From positions 1 to 24,125 of the forward strand of contig CATZIC010000030.1 in the NCBI GenBank assembly GCA_958419945.1: DNA of 24,125 nt, given 5' to 3'. Of this stretch, positions 1-7,673 are shown piece by piece (the stretch's first letter is position 1; every line of letters starts with the position of its first letter). A program made the translations under genes and the position numbers. The notes below the pieces were generated by a model. It saw only the letters and a program-made list of their open reading frames with translations, did not search any database and was not told where the DNA came from. Source of the stretch: an uncultured Clostridia bacterium. Lineage in GTDB: Bacteria; Bacillota; Clostridia; Christensenellales; Borkfalkiaceae.

Positions 1-51
1 CATTAATAGCGTCATAAGACAGGACGTTATTACGATTAGTAACTTTTTCAT
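1..51 (-). CDS. 5' end of an exported protein gene (partial)
   Basis: On the minus strand an ATG at 51-49 follows an AAGGAG ribosome binding site at about 57-62. The 17 readable codons give MKKLLIVITSCLMTLLM, a basic start followed by a hydrophobic run, as in a signal peptide or lipoprotein leader. The gene continues beyond the left edge, so its function cannot be judged. It points the same way as the DUF819 gene, but a strong hairpin terminator lies between them, so it is probably a separate transcript. Confidence 0.6.
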   Translation of the reverse strand, partial: MKKLLIVITSCLMTLLM

Positions 52-102
52 AAAATCTCCTTAAAATTATAATTTATTGTGGCGTTAATTTCGCCTAAGT
101 AT

Positions 103-132
103 AGTGTAACAAAACTACTCATAATTTTGCAA
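103..132 (-). promoter_or_regulatory. possible promoter of the left-edge exported-protein gene
   Basis: Read on the minus strand, TTGCAA (132-127) and TACACT (108-103) are separated by 18 bases, about 50 bases upstream of the ATG at 51. A small inverted repeat GGCG/CGCC (about 81-96) lies in the leader. The match is only moderate. The rest of the gene-free stretch 133-328 shows no further structure I can support. Confidence 0.3.
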
Positions 133-328
133 GTTATTTTATGCTTATTTCAGAAAAAGTGCTTTATTAGCCCAACTATTTTTAATCTTTTATCGTATTC
201 GAGCTATCATTGTTTATAAAAAAGCAAATCTTGCCGACCTTAAAATGGATTTTTTAGATTCCGAAAATGCCTTGTCGGGTGAACTGTTTTTGTTTGCTTC
301 AAGTTGAAATTTGGGGCTATAAAGACAG

Positions 329-376
329 AAAAAAGTGCCATAAACCCGCCTATAGGTCGGTTTACGGCACTTTTTG
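329..376. terminator. long bidirectional hairpin terminator
   Basis: The arms AAAAAGTGCC (330-339) and GGCACTTTTT (366-375) pair, followed inward by TAAACC (341-346) with GGTTTA (359-364) and a short CC/GG stem around a TATA loop, with one A/C mismatch. The A-run and T-run on either side let it work in both directions. It would end the DUF819 transcript, whose stop codon is at 445. The loop region carries the TATAGGTCGG motif found at five other intergenic sites in this window. Confidence 0.8.
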
Positions 377-444
377 GCTTTTATGCATTTTGTATTTCAG
401 TAATATCTTTGCCACATAAAAGGCATTTAAGAGCGATTTTTAGT

Positions 445-1689
445 TTAGAATATTCCAAGCAAAGCGCCGACGCCAAGACCGATGAAGTTACCGAGCGCCA
501 AACCTACCGCACCGCAAATGACGCCCGGGGCAATAAGGTTTTTGTCGCCTGCAGCATTTGCCACGGGAGCGATAAACGGGGGTCCATAAACGCCTGCTGT
601 GCTGGTTATTATTGCAGTACCGCTATCTATTTTGAAAATTTTACACAAAATAAGGTGCAACAGTATGCATGCCGTTTGAGTGCACGCAAAGAACAAAAGC
701 GTTGGCAAAATTTCCTTCACGAGCACGCTCAAATCCAAACTCATGGAAAGGCCCAAAGAGAAAATAAGCAGTAGATATTGCCCCACCTGATAGGTGCCTT
801 TTGTTTCCCGCACGGGCTTTACGAAACTGAAAGCCACGCCCAAAACCGATACCGTAATAAGAAGATACAGGGTTTGATCCAGCCCGCCGGTTGCGAGCAA
901 ATTGAGTCCCGCACCCACCGCAAGACAGCCTACGGCTAAGCCGATAACGCCTATCAGACGCCATATTGACCTATCTTTCGGAATGGACTTATAGTCGTAT
1001 TCCGCGGTGTGTATCGTGTCGAATTCTTCCGAATTATGGTCGGTTTCCGCTTCGTTCTTAGAAGTCGAGCCGGTTCCCTTTAAATTTTTAATCCCTTTTT
1101 TGCCGTCCAACAACCTGCGATAGAGCGGCGGGATTACCGTAAGAAGAAGCAGGAAATATATTCCGCCCACAAAAAAGTCCGAAGTGTTTGCCGCAGCTAT
1201 TACGACGTTGGCATTTTCGCCTGTAAGCAAAGCGTTTCCGACAAAATACAAGTTTGGCGTACCGCCTATGTACAGCCCCGTCGCCATTCCCGCAAGCTGC
1301 GAAGAATTGTTTAGCCCTGCAGCGTTTGCAATAAAACAAGCGCAACAGGAAATTACGACGGTGGAAATTATTACTAAACCAAACGAAAGTATGGTCTTTT
1401 TGGCAAGTTTTTTGACGTCGCCTAAATTTATCGTAAACAGTATCATCGGAATGGCGAGCGCCACGATTACCGAAGCCACCGTTTGCGTAAGACCCTTGTT
1501 ATACGGGATAGGTATTACGGAAAAGATAAAGCCCAGAACGTAGCACAGCGCGATTGCGCCTACGGTATTTAAAAACTTCACCTTTTTGGTGAGCCATACG
1601 ACGAATGCCGGCAAACAAAACATTGCCAGAATCATTACGACAGTAAGTATTGTTGAAAGAGTGTTAGATGCTAAAAATAGATTCGTCAT
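445..1689 (-). CDS. DUF819-family multi-pass membrane protein
   Basis: A 414-residue, very hydrophobic protein with about ten predicted membrane segments and one hydrophilic cytoplasmic loop rich in charged residues in the middle. Sequence features such as LYIGGTPNLYFVG, AANTSDFF and, near the end, GVYGPPFIAPVANAAGD resemble the DUF819/YjcL family of putative transporters; no substrate is known. The frame is open to 1842, but the extra 51 residues are not like the family. I chose the ATG at 1689 because it begins MTNLFLASN just ahead of the first membrane helix, has GGAA a few bases upstream, and lies about 30 bases below an extended -10 sequence. The gene ends just before a strong terminator at 329-376. 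Confidence 0.85.
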   Translation of the reverse strand: MTNLFLASNTLSTILTVVMILAMFCLPAFVVWLTKKVKFLNTVGAIALCYVLGFIFSVIPIPYNKGLTQTVASVIVALAIPMILFTINLGDVKKLAKKTILSFGLVIISTVVISCCACFIANAAGLNNSSQLAGMATGLYIGGTPNLYFVGNALLTGENANVVIAAANTSDFFVGGIYFLLLLTVIPPLYRRLLDGKKGIKNLKGTGSTSKNEAETDHNSEEFDTIHTAEYDYKSIPKDRSIWRLIGVIGLAVGCLAVGAGLNLLATGGLDQTLYLLITVSVLGVAFSFVKPVRETKGTYQVGQYLLLIFSLGLSMSLDLSVLVKEILPTLLFFACTQTACILLHLILCKIFKIDSGTAIITSTAGVYGPPFIAPVANAAGDKNLIAPGVICGAVGLALGNFIGLGVGALLGIF

Positions 1690-1726
1690 ATCAATTCCAA
1701 TTAGTCTTATTACGTTAACGTCTGTT

Positions 1727-1758
1727 ATTGTAACACAATTTTTTAAAAATAGCCACAA
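1727..1758 (-). promoter_or_regulatory. candidate extended -10 promoter of the DUF819 gene
   Basis: On the minus strand TGTTACAAT matches the extended -10 form (TACAAT at 1732-1727). A weak -35, TTGTGG (1758-1753), lies 20 bases upstream, longer than ideal. Its position inside the longer open frame supports translation from 1689 rather than 1842. Confidence 0.4.
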
Positions 1759-1848
1759 GATTTGCCTGTAAATGATTTTTTTCGGAGATATTTTATCGAT
1801 ACACGTCGAACAGGTTTTAGAAAAATACAGGTTCTCAGTCAATGATTA

Positions 1849-1891
1849 ACACAAAAAGTGAGGCTATAGGCCTGTTATTGCCTATTGGCAA
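1849..1891 (+). repeat. dispersed TATAGG-type repeat (copy 2)
   Basis: An ACACAAAAA run, then GGCTATAGGCCTGTTAT and GCCTATTGGC. It shares the order A-run, GCTATAGG, (C)GGTTAT with the elements at 2110, 7629, 20006 and 22617 and with the loop of the terminator at 329. It is the most diverged copy. Confidence 0.45.
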
Positions 1892-1956
1892 ATGAAGTCG
1901 CTAATGCTAATAAAGCACGCCTTACGGCGCACTGCGGATACGGATTATTATTTATA

Positions 1957-2098
1957 TAGTCATTGCGAGGCAATTTATTGCCGAAGTAGTCATGACACAA
2001 GGGCAAGAAACATGCTTAAACCGGATTGCTTCGTCGCAACGCTTCTCGCAATGACGTGGAAACAAGTAGATTTCTTCACTTCGTTCGCAATGACGATG
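1957..2098. repeat. CATTGCGAG-type dispersed repeat region
   Basis: GTCATTGCGAG (about 1960) is matched in inverted form by CTCGCAATGAC (about 2046-2056), and TTCGCAATGACG follows at about 2085. In between lies GGATTGCTTCGTCGC. Related sequences occur at 7566-7600 (opposite orientation) and 10570-10612. This is a short non-coding repeat common in Bacillota and other genomes. The open frame crossing it (1892-2188) is a chance frame. Confidence 0.65.
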
Positions 2099-2109
2099 GT
2101 ACAATCCGA

Positions 2110-2143
2110 ACACAAAAATCCCGCTATAGGTCGGTTATCGGCA
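2110..2143 (+). repeat. dispersed TATAGG-type repeat (copy 3)
   Basis: CACAAAAATCCCGCTATAGG followed by TCGGTTATCGGCA. It is nearly the same as the copy at 7629-7663 and, like it, lies just beside a CATTGCGAG-type repeat, so the two may form one composite element. Confidence 0.55.
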
Positions 2144-2198
2144 TATTTTAAGATAAAAACAGGTTCTACTAATATTGCAAATCCTTAATATAAAACAA

Positions 2199-2243
2199 AA
2201 AAGAAGTAACGGAGTTTAGCCTGCTAAACAAGTTACTTCTTTT
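2199..2243. terminator. terminator of the GGDEF/HD-GYP gene
   Basis: AAAAGAAGTAAC (2199-2210) pairs with GTTACTTCTTTT (2232-2243), with a short inner TTTAG/CTAAA stem. It lies 16 bases past the minus-strand stop at 2259. The A/T runs make it usable in both directions. Confidence 0.8.
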
Positions 2244-2258
2244 AAATTTAGATAAAGT

Positions 2259-3329
2259 TTACGCCGGTTGGAAGAAACCGACCACGCCAAGACAGCGAGG
2301 GTTCGTATCGTTAGTCCACACGCTTTTAACGACGACACGGTACTTTTTGACAGCGCCTGCCGACTTAACGTTGACGGTCATGGAAGTTTCCGGACTTTGC
2401 GGCGAGAAATACTCCTTCAACGTAGCGATTGAGGCTTTGTCCAAAATATTGGTTTTGTTGGGCAAAGTTTCAAGGGGTTTGCGGATAACCAGTTCTGCAA
2501 CGCCTAAAAGTTCCGCGGTTTCGGGGGATAAAGTAAGCTCCTCGGTGTCGGCACGGTAAAAGAAGGTTCTATCCGTGGTGGCTTTGCAGAAAAATTCCGA
2601 CTTAACAGCTTCAAAGCGTGCGTTTGTAAGGAACCGATTGGTGTAAGTAAATTCGTCATGCCGATAAAATTCTTCGGCAAAGTACTCGTTTTCACGCCGA
2701 CGGCTAATAACGTCGGTAGACTCGTTAAGTCTTAACGGTAAAACATCGGCGATTTCGCTAAGGCATTCGATAAGTATCGGGTTAAACACGCCGCATTCGC
2801 CGCCGTAAATCATCTTTAAAGCCTCTTCGTGCGTGCAAGCCTTTTTGTAGCACCTGTCGGAGGTCAAAGCGTCGTAAACGTCCGCAATCGAAACTATCTG
2901 TGCGGAAATAGGAATATCGTCCCCTTTAAGTCCGTCGGGATAGCCCCTGCCGTCGTAACGTTCGTGGTGATAACGGCAGATTTCGTAAGCGGTCAAAAGG
3001 AATTTATCGTCCTGAACGTTGCCGAGGCTTTCCAAAATACGTGCACCCTCCAAAGAGTGTTTTTTGACGATTTCGAAGTCCTCTTTCGTGAAGCCTCCAA
3101 CCTTGTTCAGAATTTCCTCGGGAATGGCAATTTTGCCGATATCGTGCAGAACGGACGCACGCCTTATTCGCCTTGCGTCCGAAGCGGTCAGCGCATAGCG
3201 AGAGGTCTTTTTCATTAAAGCGTCGAGTAAAAGTTCGGTAATAAGGTCGATATGTTTAATGTGCGAGGGACGCTGATCTCCACGGAACTCCACGATGTGG
3301 CTGAGTGCCTGAAGCACACGGTCGTAACA
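2259..3329 (-). CDS. HD-GYP c-di-GMP phosphodiesterase part with C-terminal PAS-like domain (3' part of a frame-shifted gene)
   Basis: About 356 residues in the frame that follows the GGDEF-receiver reading frame. It opens with CYDRVLQALSHIVEFR, the usual entry into an HD-GYP domain. It carries HDIGK, a further conserved His (KKHSLEGARILE), and HHERYDGRGYPDG, so the metal and substrate residues of an HD-GYP phosphodiesterase are present; such enzymes hydrolyse c-di-GMP. After the domain comes about 160 residues that look PAS-like (FFYRADTEELTLSPETAELLG). The frame itself is open up to 3365 (ATG), but residues upstream of about 3330 are not family-like and no ribosome binding site is seen there. 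It most likely belongs to one polypeptide with the upstream frame, about 965 residues long (2259-5157), if the shift is an error or is bypassed. Confidence 0.8.
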   Translation of the reverse strand, partial: CYDRVLQALSHIVEFRGDQRPSHIKHIDLITELLLDALMKKTSRYALTASDARRIRRASVLHDIGKIAIPEEILNKVGGFTKEDFEIVKKHSLEGARILESLGNVQDDKFLLTAYEICRYHHERYDGRGYPDGLKGDDIPISAQIVSIADVYDALTSDRCYKKACTHEEALKMIYGGECGVFNPILIECLSEIADVLPLRLNESTDVISRRRENEYFAEEFYRHDEFTYTNRFLTNARFEAVKSEFFCKATTDRTFFYRADTEELTLSPETAELLGVAELVIRKPLETLPNKTNILDKASIATLKEYFSPQSPETSMTVNVKSAGAVKKYRVVVKSVWTNDTNPRCLGVVGFFQPA

Positions 3330-5157
3330 CCTGTTCCTGAATCTGCTGGAACACAAGCCCTGCAAGGCGTTTGTGTCTTAAATAGAGGGAAACGGTGTTA
3401 TCCACACGCTTTAAAACGACGTTTGCGGCAAACGGACGGCTTATATAGTCCATAATGCCCATGTCGTAAGCCCTCGTAATAAGCGTAGGATCGTTTTCGG
3501 CGGAAATAACTATTACGGGCAGAATTTCCGACCAACGGTACTTTTTCATATAATCGAGTACCTGGAACCCGTCGCATTCCGGCATAAGAAGATCCAGAAG
3601 TATAAGGCAGAAACTGTTGCCCTCGCTCTCCAATTCGTCCATGGCACGGAAGCCGTTTTCCACCGCCACGACGTCGTATTTTTCGTGCAGAATATCGCTT
3701 AAAAACTCACGGTTAAGCGCGGAATCGTCAACGAGAAGAATTTTTTGTTTCTTGTCGGCGGTGTTGCCGTTTTCTATTACGACGCGGACGTTTTCGGTAC
3801 CGTCGTAAACACGGAGCCCTCCGCCGCCCTTACGCTTTACGGAATACATTGCCTGATCTGCACGGTGGAAAAGTTCGTCGTTATAACCTTTTTCGGAAAA
3901 CGCCGCACCGACCGAAACGGAAAGTAAAGGTCTGCCCGGTTCGGGGCGCATAAGGTTTTCGTTAAGAAGGGAAATTTTCTGTTTTACTCTGTCGGCTTCC
4001 GCCAAAGTAATATTAAGGATAACTACGACGAATTCGTCCCCGCCGAGGCGGATAACACGGTCGTCCTCGTTTGTAATCTTCAGAAGTTCGGAGGCAACGA
4101 GTTTAAGCATACTGTCGCCCATATCGTGTCCGTACTCGTCGTTTATCTGTTTAAAGCGGTCGATATCGATAACCAAAAGCGCCAACGGGTCTTTGTCGTC
4201 TTTAAGCTCGTCCTTAAGCTGGAAGAAGGCACGCTGGTTCATAAGACCGGTTAACGAGTCGCTTTCCGCACGAATTAAAAGTTCGGTTTTTTCGGCGGCA
4301 CTACTCATATAAAGCTTGTTGTAACTTTTTGCAAGCAGTCTTAATTCCCTTATTCCGCCAACGTGGAAGGGTTTGTTGCCTTCGATACTCTTAATATAGT
4401 CGCCCACCGGCCACATAAAGAAAGCCACCCAAAAGGCAAACATGGTCGCGACTAAAACCACCATTACGCCGATGCAGACACGCTGAACAACCATTAAGAT
4501 ATAAAGGGAATTGCTAAGATCCTTAAGTCCGTCGTCAAGCCCGTCGGTGATATGGTTTACGTAAAGGTCCGCAGCCTGTCTTAAGTCGTCGGCTAATTCT
4601 ACGTACTCTCTTCCGAAAAGGTAGCTGCGTGCTTTGGATCGTTTGTCGGCAACGGAAAGTGCGGCATCTTCTTCGCTTATCTGAACGTTTTTAATCTCTT
4701 CCGGAAGTTCGCTGTTTTCATCGACGGAAAGCGCCGCAAGTTTCATTGCATAGGCTTCCTTTTCCATAAGCCTTTCCGCATAGGAAACTATTTTTTGTAA
4801 AGACGCGTCCGCCTCTTCACCTAAATTTCTGTTTTCAAGGCTGTTTATTGCGTTTTCGAGGCGTTTCGTTTTGTTGACCTCGTTATAGTAGTTGTTAAGG
4901 TATATAAGATTTCTGTTTTCAACGTACAGTCTTGCCTGACGGGTAAGGTATTCCTTGTAGTCTTTGATATCCGAAACCTCTTTTTGGCATTCGGAAATCT
5001 CCTTACTCAAATTTGACATTTTATTGTTGTAAATAGGGATTGTGAACGTTACGAAGCCCATTACAACGAACACCGTAACGGAAAGAATCAGAAACAGTAC
5101 CAAAACGGTACGGATACTAATTCCTTTTGCCACCCTTTTTTCTTTCTTGTTTTCCAT
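3256..5157 (-). CDS. membrane diguanylate cyclase with receiver domain (5' part of GGDEF-REC-HD-GYP gene)
   Basis: The N-terminus has one membrane helix (about residues 14-38), an extracytoplasmic helical region with coiled-coil character to about 215, a second helix (about 218-250) and a short HAMP-like linker. A GGDEF domain follows (about 290-455) with DSLTGLMNQRAFF, DIDRFKQINDEYGH and an intact RLGGDEF, so it should make c-di-GMP from GTP. The inhibitory RxxD site reads NEDD and is lost. A receiver domain (about 472-600) has the DD pair and phospho-acceptor in LLDLLMP, but the conserved Lys is Arg (SRPF). The family-like sequence ends at QQIQEQ (about residue 609, near 3331). The last 24 codons are out-of-frame and should not be real. 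Start at 5157 has only a weak GAGAG site upstream. Confidence 0.85.
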   Translation of the reverse strand: MENKKEKRVAKGISIRTVLVLFLILSVTVFVVMGFVTFTIPIYNNKMSNLSKEISECQKEVSDIKDYKEYLTRQARLYVENRNLIYLNNYYNEVNKTKRLENAINSLENRNLGEEADASLQKIVSYAERLMEKEAYAMKLAALSVDENSELPEEIKNVQISEEDAALSVADKRSKARSYLFGREYVELADDLRQAADLYVNHITDGLDDGLKDLSNSLYILMVVQRVCIGVMVVLVATMFAFWVAFFMWPVGDYIKSIEGNKPFHVGGIRELRLLAKSYNKLYMSSAAEKTELLIRAESDSLTGLMNQRAFFQLKDELKDDKDPLALLVIDIDRFKQINDEYGHDMGDSMLKLVASELLKITNEDDRVIRLGGDEFVVVILNITLAEADRVKQKISLLNENLMRPEPGRPLLSVSVGAAFSEKGYNDELFHRADQAMYSVKRKGGGGLRVYDGTENVRVVIENGNTADKKQKILLVDDSALNREFLSDILHEKYDVVAVENGFRAMDELESEGNSFCLILLDLLMPECDGFQVLDYMKKYRWSEILPVIVISAENDPTLITRAYDMGIMDYISRPFAANVVLKRVDNTVSLYLRHKRLAGLVFQQIQEQVLRPCASGTQPHRGVPWRSASLAH

Positions 5158-5702
5158 TTATGTAACTCTCTCTTTCTCTATATAGAAACTTTTCTCTTAG
5201 TAGCGCCATGCTGCACAATAACACAAGGATACAAAGCAATTTTTCCTTCAAGCCGGCATATAATGATTGAGTAACCATTCTTATCGCAAGGGCTATCAAC
5301 TGTATATTATCATTAAACTGCATAAAGCCACGCCGCTTGCCAAATTACCTAACCATTCCTAACCGCCCGATAAAAACAAAGTACTTGAATAATTCCTCGG
5401 GCAGTATTATAATGAAATTAAGTTAAAAAAAATGACTAATTCACAGTCGGCGAGTAATATTTTACAACATTTTTAAAGGAGTGTCAAGATTTTTAAAGTT
5501 TTTTATTAAAATATAAGATAATTTCTTTAAAATATAAAACATAATATTAAAAAATACGGGATAATTATTAAAATTATTCTTAAACTGTGAGATATTCTAT
5601 AAAATTATTCTCAAATCACTTTTGAATTATACGCATGCGGGCAAGCAGTAAATAAAGTGTAAAAAATTTCCTCTTATTTTTGTGATTTTTTTTGTCATTT
5701 TC
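5158..5702. other. AT-rich divergent intergenic region
   Basis: Gene-free DNA between the minus-strand GGDEF gene and the plus-strand riboswitch promoter. It is strongly AT-rich from about 5400 to 5640, with several runs of A and T. The promoter for the minus-strand gene must lie here, but I found no convincing -35/-10 pair. The small open frame 5117-5323 overlaps the GGDEF start and has no ribosome binding site, so I do not call it. Confidence 0.5.
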
Positions 5703-5731
5703 TTGACAAAGGAAAATCGGTTTGGTAAAAT
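5703..5731 (+). promoter_or_regulatory. sigma-A promoter of riboswitch unit 1
   Basis: TTGACA (5703-5708), a 17-base spacer and TAAAAT (5726-5731). Transcription would start near 5738, about 65 bases ahead of the c-di-GMP aptamer. Confidence 0.8.
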
Positions 5732-5743
5732 TAGTGCGTAAAT

Positions 5744-5769
5744 ATCACCTTTTCAAGAACTTCGGTGAT
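5744..5769 (+). other. leader hairpin ahead of riboswitch 1
   Basis: ATCACC (5744-5749) pairs with GGTGAT (5764-5769) and is followed by GTTTTTAT. It is at the very 5' end of the predicted transcript. It could protect the RNA end or act as a weak early terminator; its role is unknown. Confidence 0.4.
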
Positions 5770-5802
5770 GTTTTTATGCGAAAACGTTAATTAAATACCT
5801 TT

Positions 5803-5908
5803 ATTTGAGCAAAACATGCGAAAGTGTGTTACGCAAAGCTATAGGGCCTTATAAAGTGGCAGCCAGTTGCAAGTGGGTTTATCCCGTTGACATTGGGCTG
5901 TTTTTTTT
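5803..5908 (+). promoter_or_regulatory. class I c-di-GMP riboswitch (GEMM-I), copy 1
   Basis: The aptamer core reads GCAAAACATGC, a GAAA tetraloop, GTGTGTT, then ACGCAAAGCTATAGGGCC and, after a short loop, GGCAGCCAGTTGC (ending 5870). The AACATGC/GTGTGTT stem is fully paired with wobbles, and GGGCC (5844-5848) can pair with GGC and CC (5858-5864) around an AG bulge. These are the known conserved blocks of the GEMM-I family, which binds cyclic di-GMP. The 5' arm of the downstream terminator, CAGCC (5860-5864), is part of that aptamer stem, so ligand binding should block the terminator. I therefore infer an ON switch for the EAL-like/TasA-like genes. Confidence 0.92.
5860..5908 (+). terminator. 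riboswitch 1 expression-platform terminator
   Basis: The outer stem CAGCC (5860-5864)/GGCTG (5896-5900) and inner stem AGTGGG/CCCGTT are followed by eight T residues (5901-5908). The 5' arm overlaps the aptamer, so the two folds exclude each other. Confidence 0.8.
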
Positions 5909-5980
5909 GTCTCTAGTGGTATAAACTGCTTATCTTTAACGTTTATCTTTAAACTCTGGAATCTTGAAAGGAGAGTATTT

Positions 5981-6769
5981 ATGGACAATTCAACACGTTC
6001 TTTTAACGAGTACGTAAAACTCTCTATCGACAGCGGAGTTACACCGCTTGAACTGAAGTTTGAAAAGATAGTGGACGTAGATAGCGGAATTCCGGTTGCG
6101 TTCAGAACGGAGACGATAATAAATTCCATACTCCTTGGCAGACTTAACGAAAAGGATTACAGGGAAGTTTGCGACAAACTTAATACGGGTATAGAGGTTT
6201 TTAAACACAGTTTGCAACACGTTATAACCGCCTTAAAAAGTTTTGACGCTTTGGAAACCCCTATCAAGTTTTTATCTTTAAGGTGCCCTGCGGAAATCGT
6301 GGAAAACGAGAGCGTTGACCTGTTTCAGATTATGTCGGACGTTCTTAAAAAGAACCCAAAACTTGAACCGAGCAAGGTTTGTATAGAATTCCCGTCAACC
6401 CTACTCGAAAAGAACACCGAAAAGGCACGCACTGCCCTTTTGGACATGAAGATTTTAAAAGTAAGAACCATGCTGACAGGCTGCGGAAAGGAAGAGTTTC
6501 CGCTGTCAAAATTGGTTACGGTCCCCCCCGACGTAGTTATTTTGGATAGTTCCGCTACCGAGTGGGCAGGGAGCCGAGATAAACCACAGCTCGTCCCATC
6601 TTTGGTGGCGTACGTAAAGGCTATGGGCATAGATACCGTTGCAGAGGGCGACGGCGAAAAAAGACGTGCGTTAAGGAACGCCGACTGCTTGGGATTTATT
6701 GAACTCGGCGGTGAAAAGGTTGACCTTAACGGTGCGCTTGAATTAATGAAGGCGGTTGAAGACTTATGA
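5981..6769 (+). CDS. degenerate EAL-domain protein, probably without catalytic activity
   Basis: A 262-residue protein with no membrane segment or signal peptide. Its plan follows an EAL domain: a strand like the one carrying EAL (here AFRTETI, about 40-46), CIEFPSTLLEKN where EITES is expected, MLTGCGKEEFPLSKL where DDFGxGxSSLxxL is expected, VVILDSS where the KID strand is expected, and DTVAEGDGEK where AEGVE is expected. The glutamate of EAL, the DD pair, the catalytic lysine and the second AEGVE glutamate are all changed, so hydrolysis of c-di-GMP is very unlikely. A role as a c-di-GMP sensor or scaffold is possible but not shown. The start has AAAGGAGAG 5 bases upstream. It is the first gene after riboswitch 1 and its stop overlaps the next start (ATGA). 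Confidence 0.75.
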   Translation: MDNSTRSFNEYVKLSIDSGVTPLELKFEKIVDVDSGIPVAFRTETIINSILLGRLNEKDYREVCDKLNTGIEVFKHSLQHVITALKSFDALETPIKFLSLRCPAEIVENESVDLFQIMSDVLKKNPKLEPSKVCIEFPSTLLEKNTEKARTALLDMKILKVRTMLTGCGKEEFPLSKLVTVPPDVVILDSSATEWAGSRDKPQLVPSLVAYVKAMGIDTVAEGDGEKRRALRNADCLGFIELGGEKVDLNGALELMKAVEDL

Positions 6770-7530
6770 TTTCGGAAAAGAAAGGCAGGTCCTTTTTAAG
6801 AAGGCAGGCTTCCGAAGTGCGTAACTACCGCATGTTAAGAAGGCTTATTCCTGCGATTTTATCTGTAATTGCCGTACTTATTGCACTTGCATACGTAGTA
6901 TCGGTAATGTACACGAAGTTCGGCAGTTTTACGATATCGGTAAACAAATATCACGTTCTGCAGTACGGGTTGTCCCTGTCTGAGGACAGATACTTTTTAA
7001 CCCCTACCGCAAGGCTTGACTGTAAAGCTTCGGAAGAAATGACAAACATTGACGGCACAACTTTAGACGAGTTAGACCTTGGCGCCGTTGACGGCAACGA
7101 TAGTGGTGAAAACTATCTTTGCTACACGTTCTACTGTAAAAACACAGGAAAGGAAATACTTTCATACGAATACGGCATTAACATTGCAAGTATGACTATG
7201 GATATCGAAAAGGCCGTCCGCATAAGGCTTATTACAAACCTTAACGGAGAGTTGGATCACAAAACCGACTACGCAAGATCTGCCGGCGTTGACGATCAAG
7301 GTAACGCTATTCCGGAACCCAATACCACTCCGTTTTTCAATAAAACCACGGTGGTTAAAGATATTGTAAACGACTTTAAGCCAAACGACGTTATGAAGTA
7401 TACCGTTATCATTTGGCTTGAAGGTAACGATCCCGATTGCGTGGACTCGGTTATCGGCGGCGTTATGAAGATCGATATGAAGTTCAGCGTTATGAGCGTT
7501 TCTGATACTGAAGGCGAAGAGCAGGCCTAA
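6766..7530 (+). CDS. membrane-anchored TasA/camelysin-like protein
   Basis: A 254-residue protein: a basic cytoplasmic tail (1-27, many Arg and Lys), one membrane helix (about 28-49) and a C-terminal extracellular domain. The domain has alternating strands, a YTFYCKNTGKEILSYEYGI segment and a late VIIWLEGNDPDCVDSVIGG segment (from about residue 213). This last pattern is typical of the TasA/camelysin-like beta-sandwich proteins seen with SipW peptidases in clostridia. The long tail and lack of a clear cleavage site suggest it stays anchored, perhaps as the base of a fibre; this is inference. It overlaps the EAL-like gene by 4 bases (ATGA), so the two are probably translationally coupled. Confidence 0.65.
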   Translation: MISEKKGRSFLRRQASEVRNYRMLRRLIPAILSVIAVLIALAYVVSVMYTKFGSFTISVNKYHVLQYGLSLSEDRYFLTPTARLDCKASEEMTNIDGTTLDELDLGAVDGNDSGENYLCYTFYCKNTGKEILSYEYGINIASMTMDIEKAVRIRLITNLNGELDHKTDYARSAGVDDQGNAIPEPNTTPFFNKTTVVKDIVNDFKPNDVMKYTVIIWLEGNDPDCVDSVIGGVMKIDMKFSVMSVSDTEGEEQA

Positions 7531-7565
7531 CGGCCGCGCCTTCGGCAGTGAAGTGTTTTTTATCT

Positions 7566-7600
7566 CGTCATTACGAGAAGCGTAAGCTCCGTGGCAATCC
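7566..7600 (-). repeat. CATTGCGAG-type dispersed repeat (reverse copy)
   Basis: CGTCATTACGAGAAGCG, then AAGCTCCGTGGCAATCC. On the minus strand it aligns with GGATTGCTTCG...CTTCTCGCAATGACG at 2032-2056 and 10575-10612. It lies between the two TasA-like genes and is unlikely to be coding. Confidence 0.6.
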
Positions 7601-7628
7601 AGAAGCCAAGGCAAGAACGAGTGGAAAA

Positions 7629-7663
7629 GCACAAAAACCGCGCTATAAGCCCGTTATCAACAC
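7629..7663 (+). repeat. dispersed TATAGG-type repeat (copy 4)
   Basis: GCACAAAAACCGCGCTATAA followed by GCCCGTTATCAACAC. It closely matches the copy at 2110-2143, including the A-run and GTTATC, and again sits beside a CATTGCGAG-type repeat. Confidence 0.5.
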
Positions 7664-7673
7664 TTTTTACAAT

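Noticed and set aside
304..774. 156-residue plus-strand open frame
   Set aside because: It covers the terminator and the antisense of the DUF819 gene, has no ribosome binding site and no family-like sequence.
1690..1842. N-terminal extension of the DUF819 protein
   Set aside because: Extra 51 residues are not family-like, and a likely promoter lies inside this stretch.
1892..2188. 98-residue open frame
   Set aside because: It runs through dispersed repeats and has no ribosome binding site.
5117..5323. 68-residue minus-strand open frame upstream of the GGDEF gene
   Set aside because: It overlaps the GGDEF start by 41 bases and has no ribosome binding site; its hydrophobic part is likely chance in AT-rich DNA.
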